Source: Punica granatum (lineage: Eukaryota; Streptophyta; Magnoliopsida; Myrtales; Lythraceae). From it: a stretch of DNA of 64,000 bases. A model generated the notes under the pieces. The model had not been told where the DNA came from. It saw only the letters and a list, made by a program, of their open reading frames with translations, and did not search any database. Both the position numbers and the translations under genes were made by a program. The stretch spans positions 23,854,001 through 23,918,000 of the forward strand of contig NC_045131.1 of the NCBI RefSeq assembly GCF_007655135.1, written 5' to 3'. Positions 12,386 to 23,693 of this stretch are shown here, one piece after another (the stretch's first letter is position 1; each line of letters starts with the position of its first letter).

Positions 12386-13138
12386 TCAGAAACACTAATT
12401 AATATTATTAAACCATAATTACATATTATTAATATTAAATCTGAGAGAGGGGTTTTGAGTGAGCCACGCCGGACAGTTTGGGGGTTTTGGGTGGTGTGGG
12501 GGTGTTGGAGGTAGGGATGTTCATGGGTTTTGATGATTGGGTGTTTATCCTTCCCAAACCTTAATGAGGCGTTAAAAGACTTTGACCATTAGGTCACGGT
12601 AAGGGTTTAAGGATTTTTTACCAAAACCTTGTAGGGTTTAGAAATGGTTTGGCATTTTACCTCAAACTTGTCCTAAACCTATTAAGGTATAAATTCCTTA
12701 AATACCTCTATCATTTATTAGATTTAGGAAATACCCTATTCTAATTTAGTTCGGGTTTAGGCCTCTTCTCTTCTCATCTTGAGTTTAGTTCTTTTGTTTT
12801 AGTGAATAGGTTCAAACTTTTCGACTTTGAGATCATTTTTTTATTTTTCTTTTGTTTGAGTAAGGAGTTTTACCTTCATTTCTTATGTTTTGGAGAAACT
12901 CGATGTGATGAAACTCTTTAAGAAGGGATGTTAATTTACTTAATATTTTTTTATTCTTGATATTTGTAAAATTTAATATCCATTTTTTTATTACTGCTAA
13001 TTCATGTCCTTTTATAATTGTCCATACGGGTAAATAACGAGTTCTCCGTGGGAACCAATTTACTTAATGGGAAGGTTTTGGGAATTTCTCTCTAAATTCT
13101 TAGCGGATTTGGAAAGGGTTTGGACCGACCCTTTTTAA

Positions 13139-14108
13139 GGGTATGTTTGGTTTTAGAATTATGTTTGACTCAATTGTACCACAAACTTTTCAAAATTTCA
13201 AAGAGACCTAAATTTTTAAAAAAATTTCAATTTTGCCTCACCGAGCACTGTTCATCATCTTCTTCATCTTCATGCCCTTCTTCTCCCTTCTCTAACTGAT
13301 TACTGCACTTCCATGGTAATCCCACCCACGACAAGCCAATTACAACTCATGGCAATAGTTCTCGAGCCACGATGAGTCTAAGATTTCTATTTGATGAACA
13401 TCCACCAAGAAATCAAACCAAATTTCACCTCAAATTTCAATTTGACGAAACCCTAAAATCGAGAGCGCCAAGATCTCCTTTTCCCTCCTCTATTGGACCC
13501 TCAATCACTGGGACAACCTCATCGGAGCGGCAACCCAAGCCATCCTCCCGACTCTGTGTTGCTCTTCAACTTCCTCATGTCCGTACATCCAGCTCGATCC
13601 ATCCATCTTCCCTTTCCCATCTCATTCTTTCCTCAATCCATTCGTCTTTCTCCGTAAAAGCCAGGGTCGAGCCTTGAACCGTGAAAGCCAAGATAGCGAC
13701 GGTGACATAGAGTTGAGCCGGGGGAACCCGGTGAACCTGCTCGAGTAATTGACCCAGCAATCGGTTCAATTGATTGGTCCAGTTCTCCACCTCAACCTTC
13801 TACTACTCCATGCCCTTTATCCTCGCCCTCTGAGCTACAAATTTTCAACAAAAGGAACCCTAAGTCTGCAACAAGAACAACGATTCAGAGATGGATCTTC
13901 CGAGTGAAAGAGAGGGAATGAGTGAGGACGATGAGGGCTGAGGTGAGAAGAGACGATGAGGGCTGGGGATGAGTGAAGGAAGAAGAAGATGAACATTAGA
14001 GGAGAGAGGAGGGTAGGGCACATTTTACAATATTTCAAAAAATTTGGGTCTTTTTGAAATTTTAAAAAGTTTGGAGTTACAAGTTTGACTTTGGAAGCAA
14101 ATAGGTTC
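13139..14108. mobile_element. Tourist-like (PIF/Harbinger) non-autonomous element, 970 bp
   Basis: The ends are GGGTATGTTTGG and, read inward from the right, GAACCTATTTGC. A longer diverged inverted repeat of about 85 bp is shared (ACTTTTCAAAATTTCAAAGAGACC pattern). TAA flanks both sides (13136-13138 and 14109-14111), the PIF/Harbinger 3-bp target duplication. The interior contains a possible captured gene fragment at 13675-13810. Confidence 0.75.
13675..13810 (-). pseudogene. Captured gene fragment resembling the N-terminus of SRP receptor beta subunit
   Basis: The minus strand reads ENWTNQLNRLLGQLLEQV followed by PPAQLYVTVAILAFT. The pattern is an amphipathic stretch, a PP-x-QLYV junction and the start of a hydrophobic anchor. 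From memory of the family, this resembles the N-terminal membrane anchor of the plant signal recognition particle receptor beta subunit. The GTPase domain is absent. Its position inside a TIR element suggests transduplication. The assignment is tentative. Confidence 0.35.
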
Positions 14109-14239
14109 TAAAGGGTTTGGGTTTGGGAAGGACCCCGACCATCCTAGACCTTGCCCATGAACATCCCTAGGGGGTGGAGAAACGAAAAAAAAAAAATGAT
14201 AGCCACCTGCTGCACCGCTTGCAGCAAGTGGCCTGGGAA

Positions 14240-15480
14240 AGGATAAAAGTGAAAGCACTACCACGGTCACTCTCAACTTTTCAAAATGAGATCACTTTCG
14301 CCCCTTAGACATTTTTTCCACCAATCTGCTTTGTACACCACTTTTGTCCTTCCGTTAATTCTTTTAATAAAAAGATGACGTGGCAATAAGACAACATTAA
14401 AAATATTATTTTTTAATTATAATTTACCAAAATGATGTAGTTTTGTTTTTTAAATTTCTTTTTTCTTTTCCATTTCTTTTTCTTTCGTGCGATATCGACA
14501 GGGTCAAGGGAAGGGGGCAGAGTAGGGGGCTCCCCCGCCGGCCATGGCCCCTTCAAACAAGGTCCGCGATCTGTCGAAAACACAGGGGGAGGGGAAAGGT
14601 CAAGGGAGGGGAACGCCTCATCAGTGGCTATAAAGGCCTGCATGGCCTGGCACCGCTTTTCCATTGTAGAGCGGTCGTAGCTCAACCCAATTTGGCTATA
14701 GATAACTCCAAGGTTGAAGAGGACGACGGCTTTCTCGAGGTGGATGTTTGGCTGGGAGGCTTTATGCTTATGCATGAAGGCATCATGCTAGGTGAAGGTG
14801 ATGAAGTTGACATGGTCGCGGTTTGGGGAGATGGGAAATCTAGTCTCGATGACGCAGAGGGCATGGAAGTAGGACTGGAAGGGGTCGCGGTGGGCGGAGA
14901 AGGAAAGTTGCTTGGCGGGTTCTAGAGGTAAGAGTCAAGCTCCCTCAAGACCTTCAGGTTCTGGGCCTCGCACTCGAAGTAGGTGAAGGAGATGTACTGG
15001 CGGAGTGGGAGGTAGAGGTCGAGGGAGATGCTCCTTTTCACAAAGATCACGAGCATGATGTTGGTGGTGGAAGAGAAGGAAGATGGAGTAGTTGCCACCA
15101 TTAAAGGCAAAGAGAGAGAAAATTGATTAGGGGTGGAGGGAAGGAGGTGGTGATGGCTGGCATGAGAGTCTCTCCGATCCACCTCCTCCCTTAGTCCAGT
15201 CGGTTTCCCCATCGATCAAAAAAAGAAAAAAAAAGGAACAAATACGAAAACGACATTGTTTAGGAAAATGACATCATTTGAGGGTGTTGGAAGAGGGCCA
15301 AACGATACCGTATGATGTTTGGCGTTAAAAAATTATTCTTTTAAATGCCATTATGTTCATATAGGATGTTAGTTAACGTTTTCGATATGAAAGTTAACCG
15401 ATGGCTAAAAGTGATGACATTTTAAAAAGTTGGAAATGACATTAATAATGCACTTGAAAAAGTGATTGAATGTCGCCAAA
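14240..15480. mobile_element. Pack-MULE-like element carrying a BRO1-like gene fragment
   Basis: The left arm (about 14245-14380) contains CTCAACTTTTCAAAATGAGA and ATCACTTTCGCCCC. The right arm (about 15340-15475), reverse complemented, contains TTCCAACTTTTTAAAATGTC and ATCACTTTTAGCC, so the arms are long, diverged inverted repeats. Between them lies host-gene sequence (14590-15110). Long TIRs around a gene fragment are the Pack-MULE arrangement. The exact ends and a 9-bp duplication were not resolved. Confidence 0.5.
14590..15110 (-). pseudogene. BRO1-domain protein pseudogene fragment
   Basis: The minus strand encodes, in order, VKRSISLDLYLPLRQYISFT, then after a frame change AKQLSFSAHRDPFQSYFHAL, then CVIETRFPIS, HDAFMHKHKASQPN and LEKAVVLFNLGVIYSQIGLS. 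The last is the signature of plant BRO1-like (ALIX/endosomal sorting) proteins. A frameshift near 14930, a TAG in place of Trp before HDAFM, and loss of both ends mean no functional product. No introns interrupt the stretch. It sits between the inverted repeats of the element above, so capture by a transposon is the likely origin. Confidence 0.7.
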
Positions 15481-15838
15481 CCTAAGGGTGTGTTTGGATT
15501 GGAAACTTTGTCCAACTCAACTCAACTTATTTCATAAAAGGACAAAATATGATTGAAATAAGTGAATATGATGGGGCCCATACCCCATGACAATTCCTTC
15601 CAAGGAATTCTTCCACATGAGTTGACCTCAGAAGGCCATGGCATACACAGCAAGCGGTTGCCTTTGAGGGAATTCTTTTTTTTTTTTTTGCTTTATCTCC
15701 CTTTGACTTTTTTCGGGTGAACGTGCCGCAACAATCGGGTAATTGTACGCATGAAAAAAAAACGCATGCATACAAAAATCAAACTGCAACAAGGATGAAT
15801 CATAATAATAATTATTATTAATTTCAAATACAAACACC

Positions 15839-17236
15839 TCAGTGTATGTCACGCACTCCTCGCTCCGCACGCCATAACCGATTAGCGATACGATCGCATA
15901 CAAAATTCATTTCCGCGCTACTCATGTCCACATCAACTCTAATTCCGTGTTGTTGTGGTGGATTGTGAAAATCATCGTAATCTGCCTACGCATCGCCGTA
16001 CTCCATAAATAATCTGTCATGATAATTATTACGGCATATAAAATTATGCAAAACAAAACAAGCAAGGACAAGTTGTCCTTGAGTATACGGTTTGAAGTTC
16101 GTCATGGCAGTCAGTATTGCGAATCTCTTTTTCAAAATACCGAAGCAACGTTCGATAACATTACGCACTAACGCATGGCACTGGTTGAATAGCTCTTTTT
16201 CCGATGTTGGCGGATAATGATTAGGGAAATCGCTCCGGTGATACCGTTCTCCCTTATATGGAGCCAAATATCCCGGTATATTTGAAAACCCTGCATCAAC
16301 AACATAATATTGTCCTGCAAAAGAACAAAAGGAAAATTAAAGATAACGAATTTCGGCAAGCAATTTCATTGAAAATTATAAAGGTAGAAGCAAATACTCA
16401 CGACCACACGGTGCTGGAAAGCGATCAAGTGACAGCGTCAGCAAATATTCTTGAATCGTGTGTTGAACCCTCCTAACTCGTCATCACGTATGTGAACATC
16501 ATGTCGTGTGTACAAGCAGCCAATACATTTTGTGATATATCGGCATTATGATCGCGATAAGGTACTCTGTTCGCATGTGGCATGCATGCATCGACATGAG
16601 TTCCATCGATAGTTCCAATACAATGCTGCATGAAAAAACGCATAATTATATCTAACTCACATATTATACCGAATATAGTTCTATACAATATGAAATTAGT
16701 AGATAACATACCCTAAAGAAGCGCCACCTTTCATCATTTTCAATTTCCGACTGGACAATAACGTTCCGCGGTGTTATAAAATCGGCAGATAATTCTTGCA
16801 TTCCGCGTGCAATTTGTTTGATAACTCGTGAAACCGTTTCCTTCGAATGCTGAAACCTTTCAGCCACCATTGAAAATCTCATACTATGTGAAATAACCAA
16901 CATGAACATGCCGACTTGCTCTTCCACGGTAATACCTTTTCTAGTATCTGTGATGCCACAACGCAACCGCAATGTGTCGCATAGATTTCTAAACACGTGT
17001 GGTTCAATTCTGAAGCTTTCGAAGCACCGGACATCACTCCCTAATAGTTCAACAATACACTGTCGTCCTTGAAGTGCAGAATTTCTACACGGCAAGTTCT
17101 GTGGAACGGGATCTTCCATCTGATCATATTGCATCATCAAAGAGTAGAACATACGTTGCATACGTTCATTCTCGTTGTCTCCGGGGTTATTGTCATTGTC
17201 TGAAGACGTGCCATAACAAGACATATTGTTCGCCAA
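15839..17236 (-). pseudogene. Harbinger-type DDE transposase (HARBI1-like), broken
   Basis: Three exons on the minus strand: 17236-16712, 16625-16402 and 16314-15839, with GT-AG borders. Exon 1 (starting MANNMSCYG) carries the helix-turn-helix-like region with VEEQVGMFMLVISHSMRFSM. Exon 2 has the first catalytic Asp in IGTIDGTHVDA. Exon 3 has the second in YYVVDAGFSNIPGY and the Glu region in VRNVIERCFGILKKRFAIL. Disabling changes are TAG where the family has Trp (before EGSTHDSRIFADAV), an indel before the RFPAPCG stretch that shifts the frame, and TAG before ADYDDFHNPP. The product would be truncated after the first Asp. Confidence 0.88.
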
Positions 17237-17461
17237 ATGATCGCCTATAACTGTGGAAATGAATTCATGAATAAATCATTAACAGTGAAACAACTCAATT
17301 ATAATCATAACACAATAACATGCAACACACACATAAAATAAAAATGCATCAGCATAACCAAACACACATAACAAACATCAGCAGTACGAGTACAGTCAGA
17401 AAAATTTAAAAAACGTTGTTTTTCGATACCACGAAAAAAAAAAGATCTGATCACGCTTGCT

Positions 17462-18457
17462 TCAAGGATGCTCCAGCTGCAATATCCATTCCATTCGTGA
17501 CTCCTCCTTGAACCACATGAAAAGCCTTCGGGAGCCCGGATCAAGGAGTGCTTTGCCCGCTTTCACAAACAAGGATTGAGGGATTCTCGATTCCAATTTA
17601 GCCAACTCATTGAGGGCTTCCTCGATGCTATTCTTCTCAGGTTTCTCGGGGCTCGATACGGACTTGCTTTTCTTTGCCGACGGTGGGGTGTCCTATTGGT
17701 TCTTCGTGAAACTCCCCTTGAATATGTCCATACACTCCTGCATTTGTGAGCTCTTGCTTTGCGATCTTTTCGGCACTCGACGTCGAGACTCGGTTAAAAT
17801 GGGCTCTGCAACATGGACGGGGTCGTCACTCTCGTCGGATCCTTCTTCGAGATCGACATGGTGTTTCTGCTTTCCCTTCCCCCTAGATAAGAATTCCGCA
17901 TTCAATAGTCGTTCTTTCTCTAAAGTTGGTGGTGGATCGGTCGAGGATATGCGAAGAACACCGATGGCCACGGAAGAACTAAACAGTTGCTTCTGCATAT
18001 CGTAGTGCTTGCAGCCCTTACTCCGAAAAGTGTTATACGCCCTATTCTTCTGTACCAAGAACAATGACATGATAGAAGGAGATCAGTGACATATGCTGGA
18101 AACAACAGTAGAAGCCGAACAAACAAAGAAACAAGCATGTACCTTTATAAACATATCCCAAACATCTGAGTCGGTGGTGATGGTGTTTGTGTCTGCATCC
18201 CATCCGACGCCTGTATGCTTTACTATTTCAGAAAATCGGGTGAAATTTGTCTTCATTCTTTGATACTTGTCCTTCACCTTCTGCAAGAACAGATGCTTTT
18301 CGGGAAAAAGGTTGATCATTTCATCTGTGATCTCTTTCCAAGTGCTAGTCTTCCATGTTGTAGTGTGTGTTCTTCTCATCTTCTCAAGCAGTACGTTTAG
18401 GAAAGCTAAGTCCATTTCATCACTCCATTCGATGATATTTTCCCCTTTTTGAGCCAT
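17462..18457 (-). pseudogene. Harbinger Myb/SANT-like DNA-binding protein, one premature stop
   Basis: Exon 1 (18457-18143) starts MAQKGENIIEWSDEMDLAFL and holds a trihelix/Myb-SANT-like fold with Trp-rich helices (TTTWKTSTWKEI, YQRMKTNFTRF). Exon 2 (18049-17462) has a basic linker (SRRRVPKRSQSK) and a C-terminal helix ending MEWILQLEHP. A TAG at 17693-17695 interrupts an otherwise open frame. In this family the protein acts with the transposase, helping it bind TIRs and enter the nucleus. The single stop may be recent. Confidence 0.85.
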
Positions 18458-19866
18458 GCTGCATGCAGTTGCTGTAGCAAAACCTCAACAAATAACATGC
18501 AAAACAAAATGAATAACAACCAAACAACAGTTCGCATCAGAAAGACAATGCAGAAACATAGCACTTATAGTGACTGCCATCTCGCGTAAATCCATGAGCC
18601 TATTTCATTGTTTAAAAAGAAAGGGCAGCAGCAGGGTATCAGTCAAGATACGAACTTCTATGGTGTTTTTCGCAACAAATTGATGACAAACACCTCACGA
18701 TTTTAGCAAGTATTATAACTCCATATAATAAAAGCAATCAAAGTCCTCAGACTGACGCTTGCAAACTGAAATTTCACTGACTTGCAGATCGTTCTCTCAG
18801 ACAATTTCTCAGCAGAACAGATGCTTTTCGAACCAGCAAAAACACATCAACATGTCTGAGCCTCATAGCAAGTTATCAAACGTTTAATTAATCAACATTT
18901 CATTGTTTAGTTTACCTAATATTACTTGTAGAGAACACACAGTATAGTATAACATGCAATTTCAAATATACATTATCATTCGTACATGTCTTGTGCCATA
19001 TCTGAAGCATGTTTTGATTGAAATTTCCTATAAGAACAAAGACATAGTCGTATAAGTGCAGACAGAAACCGCAATCACAGTCAAGAGTTGAAGCTTTCAA
19101 ATATCGCAGAATTCAATGGCCTAACAAACATCAGCAACAATCAGTCATCAAGTGCATCGCAGCAATGAGCTAACAAACATTAGAGTGGAAATTTCAGCAG
19201 CATGCAGCTCAGCCCACGAACAAGCAGTCAACGAAGAAGAACGACAACAGAGCACTTGAAGACAGATGCGAGCGAACATACCTAAACTGAGGAATGCGTC
19301 GGCTAGGATTCGCGTCTGCCGCTGCTTAAATCGGCAAATTCAGCCGAGAACAAAGCACGTCGAGGGGCCCCTACAACTTTGCAAGATGCGCGAGATGTCA
19401 GACAAGCGTGCTGATGCACAGAAGAAAATCGAATAATTCCTGACAAGATTCGATCTGATCACTGTGAAGACGATCCTCTGCTCGTCACGGACGAACAGTG
19501 TCTGCATTCGACGCCATTGATGGAGTGGAAGTGAGAAATCGATGAAATTGAAGGTTTGGAGGTGAGTAATCGATGAAATTGAAGGAACCCACTTACCAAT
19601 CGGCTTCTTCCGCGCTCGATTTCAGATTATTGCAGCCAATTTCGTTGATGCTATGCAACCCTAAGGACGCTGGGAACGGGATCTTCACGGCTTCTGTCGT
19701 TCTTCGGTCCAACGGTCATCTGTGGGCAGAAAATTGGTAAATGCCACTTTGACCCACCGACAGAAGAAATTGGGTTCCACAGCAAACAAATTTCAATCCA
19801 ATTTTGTCGTATAGCCATATGGATGGAATTGAGTTGGAAAATATTTCCAATCCAAACAAGCTCTAA

Positions 19867-20150
19867 GAAACTGAGGCCAAGATGCAAATGATCATCATAT
19901 TATTTAAACATAAAAGTATTAAAATGTTTTAAAAATAATGCCCTTCGTGCAATTGCATGACAGGTCAAAATGCCTACGTTAAAGTCATTAGTTGCCTAGT
20001 AGTAGGTCTAGGCCAGAACGGTCAAAATATAGATTTGCTCTTCTATTAAAAAGATGGATTTCGAGAATGAAAAAAAGCATAGTAATTACTTTCATTTAAC
20101 AATAAAGAAACTTTAGTTATAGGTTCGATTTCTTTAGTCATTGGAATATT
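19867..20150. repeat. Dispersed repeat, copy 2 (first copy at 11670-12060)
   Basis: Same orientation and order of phrases as copy 1, beginning directly at the right target duplication of the Harbinger element. Confidence 0.6.
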
Positions 20151-20830
20151 TTTTTAAATAAGTCACGAACCTCTTTTATAATCTAAAAATATGATTTTGC
20201 TGGTGAAAGGGGGAATGATCAATAATATCTAAGAAATTTCCTCAAACATCTCTATTATGTGAATATAACGTAAAATTTGATTTTGTATCAAGAATAGCGT
20301 ACACTGAACTGGGTTTATGTCAAGAATTATCTACAAACGTGTAGCCGTTCAATTTTTGTGAAGAGGCCAATGAGGCGCTCTACCCGTCTTATTGAAATAG
20401 GATGATTCTGACTATTTTATTGCCTCATATTTTCTTGTTGGATTTTTATTGCCTCATATATTATTACCTAAACTATAGTCCTGAAATCCTTTCTTTATTT
20501 TATTCTATCGATACTAAAGCTTACTTCTTAATTAATGAAAACACTAGAAAGTCGCTGAGCCAAAAAAAAAGGAAGGGAAAACACTAGAATGAGATGTGAA
20601 AGCCAAGAGAAATTTCAAAGATAAAAAGAAGACTAAACAAGCTGTTGGTTAAATAGGAAGCAACATTAACACGAAGGAACACCAACAAAAAGGAGAACAT
20701 AACTAACAAGCTATTGGTTAAATAGGAAGCAACATCAACATGAAGGAAAATATAAGTTTGAATTCTAAAAAGTGTACTTGTCGGGAGCAATACGATGAAA
20801 GGAAAGAGAAGAAGCCATGGATGAATTTAA
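20151..20830. other. AT-rich spacer with a 70-bp-period direct repeat
   Basis: No gene seen. A 40-bp phrase containing TTGGTTAAATAGGAAGCAAC occurs at about 20636 and again at about 20706 with few differences. Confidence 0.6.
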
Positions 20831-21528
20831 CACCAAAATAATCTCCAAAGAATAATACTCGATCTAGAATTCAAGTTGCCACATGGTTGCCTCCACCTTA
20901 CCATTATCATACGTGTCATCTAGGTCAACAATTCACTTAAAATTTTAATTAGAAAAATTACCACATCACCCCTAAACCCCGTAACTATTTTTCGGGAACA
21001 TTTATATTACCCCCTCAAAACTATCGCTCGGGAAGAATGTTCCCCTCCCGTAACTAGTTCCATTCAAATTACCAACAAACATAAAAAAGAAAATAATAAA
21101 AAAGCAAATAAGAAAGAAAAGTAACGAAAAAAATTGTAAAAAAGGAAACATGCCAAGACGTTAACGTGGCCTAAGAGCCCATGTCCTCCAACCATCATTA
21201 ACTATCACCCTTACGACGTCGCCAGTAGATTCTGACACCACCGATGACCTCGTCTTTGGTGGTATTGGTTGGGTTGAGCCGAGCAGGTTCAAGGGGGTAA
21301 AAGTTGCTTGGTTTCATAGTTTTGGGCAAAACGTTGCTCAGTCTCATAGTTTATGAAGTAATACGATAACTTTTCTAATTGAGCTTTTAAGTGGACTGTT
21401 GATGTGGATGACACATGAGATAATGATAAAGTTGTGCTAACCATGTGTCAACTTGAAGGCTAGATTGGGAATATTTTCTGGGGAAGATTAATTTGGGAAT
21501 TATTTTCAAAATGGAGATTATTTTGGTG
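20831..21528. mobile_element. Long-TIR (Mutator-like) MITE, about 700 bp
   Basis: Both ends read inward as CACCAAAATAATCTCC. The inverted similarity then continues for about 170 bp, for example CAAGTTGCCACATGGTT with CAAGTTGACACATGGTT and CATACGTGTCATC with CTCATGTGTCATC. The interior is non-coding. No clear target duplication was found. Confidence 0.65.
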
Positions 21529-22212
21529 AAAAGCTCGCCATGAAGCGGGGTTTTTTAGAGAAAATGATCAATTTAGTCCTTCAAGTTACCACAACCTCCA
21601 GATTGATCCTCGGAGAAAGTTTACCATCAATATAGTCCCTGAAGTTTTATTTTGTCTATCGAAACGGTCGATGTTAAAACGACCAAATGCAAATTTGTTG
21701 TGTTATCATAAGTGACTTGATGCCGTAAATTTGTCCGTTAAACTCTAAAAACGACGTCATTATGTCTTGTAGAAAATTCAAAATATCAATTGAACGGAGA
21801 GGAGCCACCACAGTAACTCTCCCCTCCGCTCACTTTTCCCTTAAAGGAAGAGTGAGCAAGGAGGGGAGCTCCGGTCGCCGGAGGGGTTAGGATCCTTCGG
21901 CAACCTCGCTTGAGGATAGGTTGCCCGCGGGGTAGCCCCACCCGAGCTCCCCCACTCTTCCTCTCCTTTTTTTTTCTTTCTATTTTATAATAATTAAAAA
22001 GTATAATTTTTAATTATACTAATAAGATATTGTTTTAGGTCGATCTGTTTTCTTACTATTTTTTCTCATACCATTATTATTTTTTATCACGCCGTTAAGC
22101 CATGTAGGAGCCACATAGGATTTCCGTCACGCACATTTAACATTGGACAGTTTTGACAGACGGAATAAAACATTAAGGACCATATTGATGTTAAAATCCC
22201 TTGGAGAATTAA

Positions 22213-23018
22213 TGATGCAAATCGTAACACGACTTTAAGGGATCCAGCTCAAGTTCCAATTGGACCGATTACGCGAGCACGAGCAAAGAAGTTTAAAGAT
22301 GAACTCAACGGCCTGATTCAAGAGGTTTGGGCTCAAGCAAATTCGTGGAGGCCCACTGGACATGAATCACGTGATCCACAAAGATCCATCAACATTATTC
22401 AAGTTATAGAAGATTCCGGACAAGGCTAAATTCAGCAAGTGTTTAAGGAAACTTCTAGAATAGTTGATGATCAACAGAAAATAACATGATTTGTTTGAAG
22501 TTTAAATCTCATAGAGATATTCTAGGGGTATTTAGATTTTATATCTTTATAGATTATGTCATATCTCTATTGATATTCTTGGTTTTAATTTCCTTATCTA
22601 TAGGAGGAGATATGACCAGATTAGGATTACTTTATGTCTATATATATTCATCTTAGTCAATTTTTAATGAAAGGAACATTCAGAAAATTGTGAGAGTATT
22701 CTCTTTGGTTCTTGAAGAACTAATCGAACTTATCGGAAGTTTCCGTGGCGTTCATCATCGACTTATCAAACGGCTTTCCACCACCGTTTGTGGCGTCTTC
22801 ATCGACTTATCAAGCGGTTTTCCATTACCGTTTGTGGCGTCTTCCTATATACCGAGGTTCTTGTTTCGCATTAAACAACGGGTTGAGGTCAGTTATACCA
22901 AGGTTCTTGTTTTTGTCGTAAACAACGGGTCGAGGGTTCGTCAATCAAATCTAATCGTGGAACGATCTTGGGTTCCTTTAGTTGTCGGGTCTCGTCATTC
23001 TTGGCGGGAATCGCATCA
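22213..23018 (+). repeat. 5' LTR of the gypsy element
   Basis: 806 bp, TG...CA. It contains a likely TATA box in TCTATATATATTCATC (about 22637-22650), so transcription would start some 30 bp downstream. Its first ~217 bp are the copied 3' end of the pol reading frame. Confidence 0.95.
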
Positions 23019-23020
23019 TT

Positions 23021-23032
23021 TGGTATCAGAGC
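23021..23032 (+). promoter_or_regulatory. Primer-binding site for initiator tRNA-Met
   Basis: TGGTATCAGAGC lies two bases after the 5' LTR. It is complementary to the 3' end of plant initiator methionine tRNA, the usual primer of plant LTR retrotransposons. Confidence 0.95.
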
Positions 23033-23119
23033 ATCAGGCTTCAAATCGGGTTTATCCTATCCTTTTTTGTTTCAATTTGCTGAGTTTCGCTTCATCGAAA
23101 TTGTTCTTTGTGGATTATT

Positions 23120-23260
23120 AGTAGAAAAAAAAAGGGCTGAAAAAAAAAATTTCGGCTGAAAAAAAAATATATACAAAGCTGAAAAAAAAAGAGCTGAAAA
23201 AAAAATCGGCCAAAAAAAAATACTGAGCTGAGAAAAAAAAAGATCGAAAGAAAAGAAAGA
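23120..23260 (+). repeat. A-rich (GCTGAAAAAAAA)n low-complexity tract in the gypsy leader
   Basis: About eight imperfect units of a short G/C core (GCTG, GGCC, GATC) followed by 7-9 A. It lies between the PBS and gag, so it is part of the untranslated leader. Confidence 0.8.
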
Positions 23261-23693
23261 AGACATCGTTGTCAATTTGATCCAAATTTTTTACATCAGG
23301 CCATTCTAAAGTTGTTATTTCTCGTTCTTTGTAATCTGCATTGATTCTGATCCCATAATTTCATATAACATTCTGGTTTATTTAATCCTTCATAGTAGTT
23401 GCCTTTTCTCTTGCTTCTTTTCTTCCTGAAATTTCCTTTGATCATTAATTTTCCTTGATGAGTTCTTGGTGAATTGTTGCTGGAAAATTTGGAGTTGTTT
23501 GTTTAGTTCCAAAGGAACTGAAAGAGAATTGTCGAGTGGAAAAAGGCAAGAGCGGTGAGAATATTATAGGGTTAAAAGGCACATATTTTGTTGAGTGAAA
23601 ACACGAGTGTAGAGTGATTCACATTCTTGAGTGTAAACACGTAAGGGAGCGAATTGTGAGGTCCATTCTTTCTAACTTTATTTTGCAGCAATC

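Larger units (their letters stand above)
12512..14169. mobile_element. hAT-type element with perfect 16-bp TIRs, interrupted by a Tourist-like element
   Basis: The terminal inverted repeats are TAGGGATGTTCATGGG (12512-12527) and its exact reverse complement (14154-14169). The TAGGG/CCCTA ends suit non-autonomous hAT elements. Flanks are G-rich and no exact 8-bp duplication could be read. Removing the nested element at 13139-14108 leaves about 690 bp of non-coding, GGTTTGG-rich sequence. Confidence 0.75.
15486..19863 (-). mobile_element. PIF/Harbinger transposon, 4.38 kb, full-length but mutated
   Basis: The TIRs GGGTGTGTTTGGATTGGAAA (15486-) and, from the right end inward, GAGCTTGTTTGGATTGGAAA (-19863) are flanked by TAA at 15483-15485 and 19864-19866. 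The element carries the two standard genes on the minus strand: a DDE transposase (15839-17236) and a Myb/SANT-like protein (17462-18457). Both contain disabling mutations. The stretch 18458-19863 is non-coding 5' region of the element, with no other feature recognised. Confidence 0.92.

Noticed and set aside
14443..14925. 160-codon plus-strand open frame
   Set aside because: It is the antisense shadow of the GC-rich BRO1-like fragment, which has clear family motifs on the minus strand.
22690..23121. Open frame of 143 codons in the 5' LTR, repeated in the 3' LTR at 28730
   Set aside because: It lies in LTR sequence, has no recognised domain, and its duplicate exists only because the LTRs are identical.
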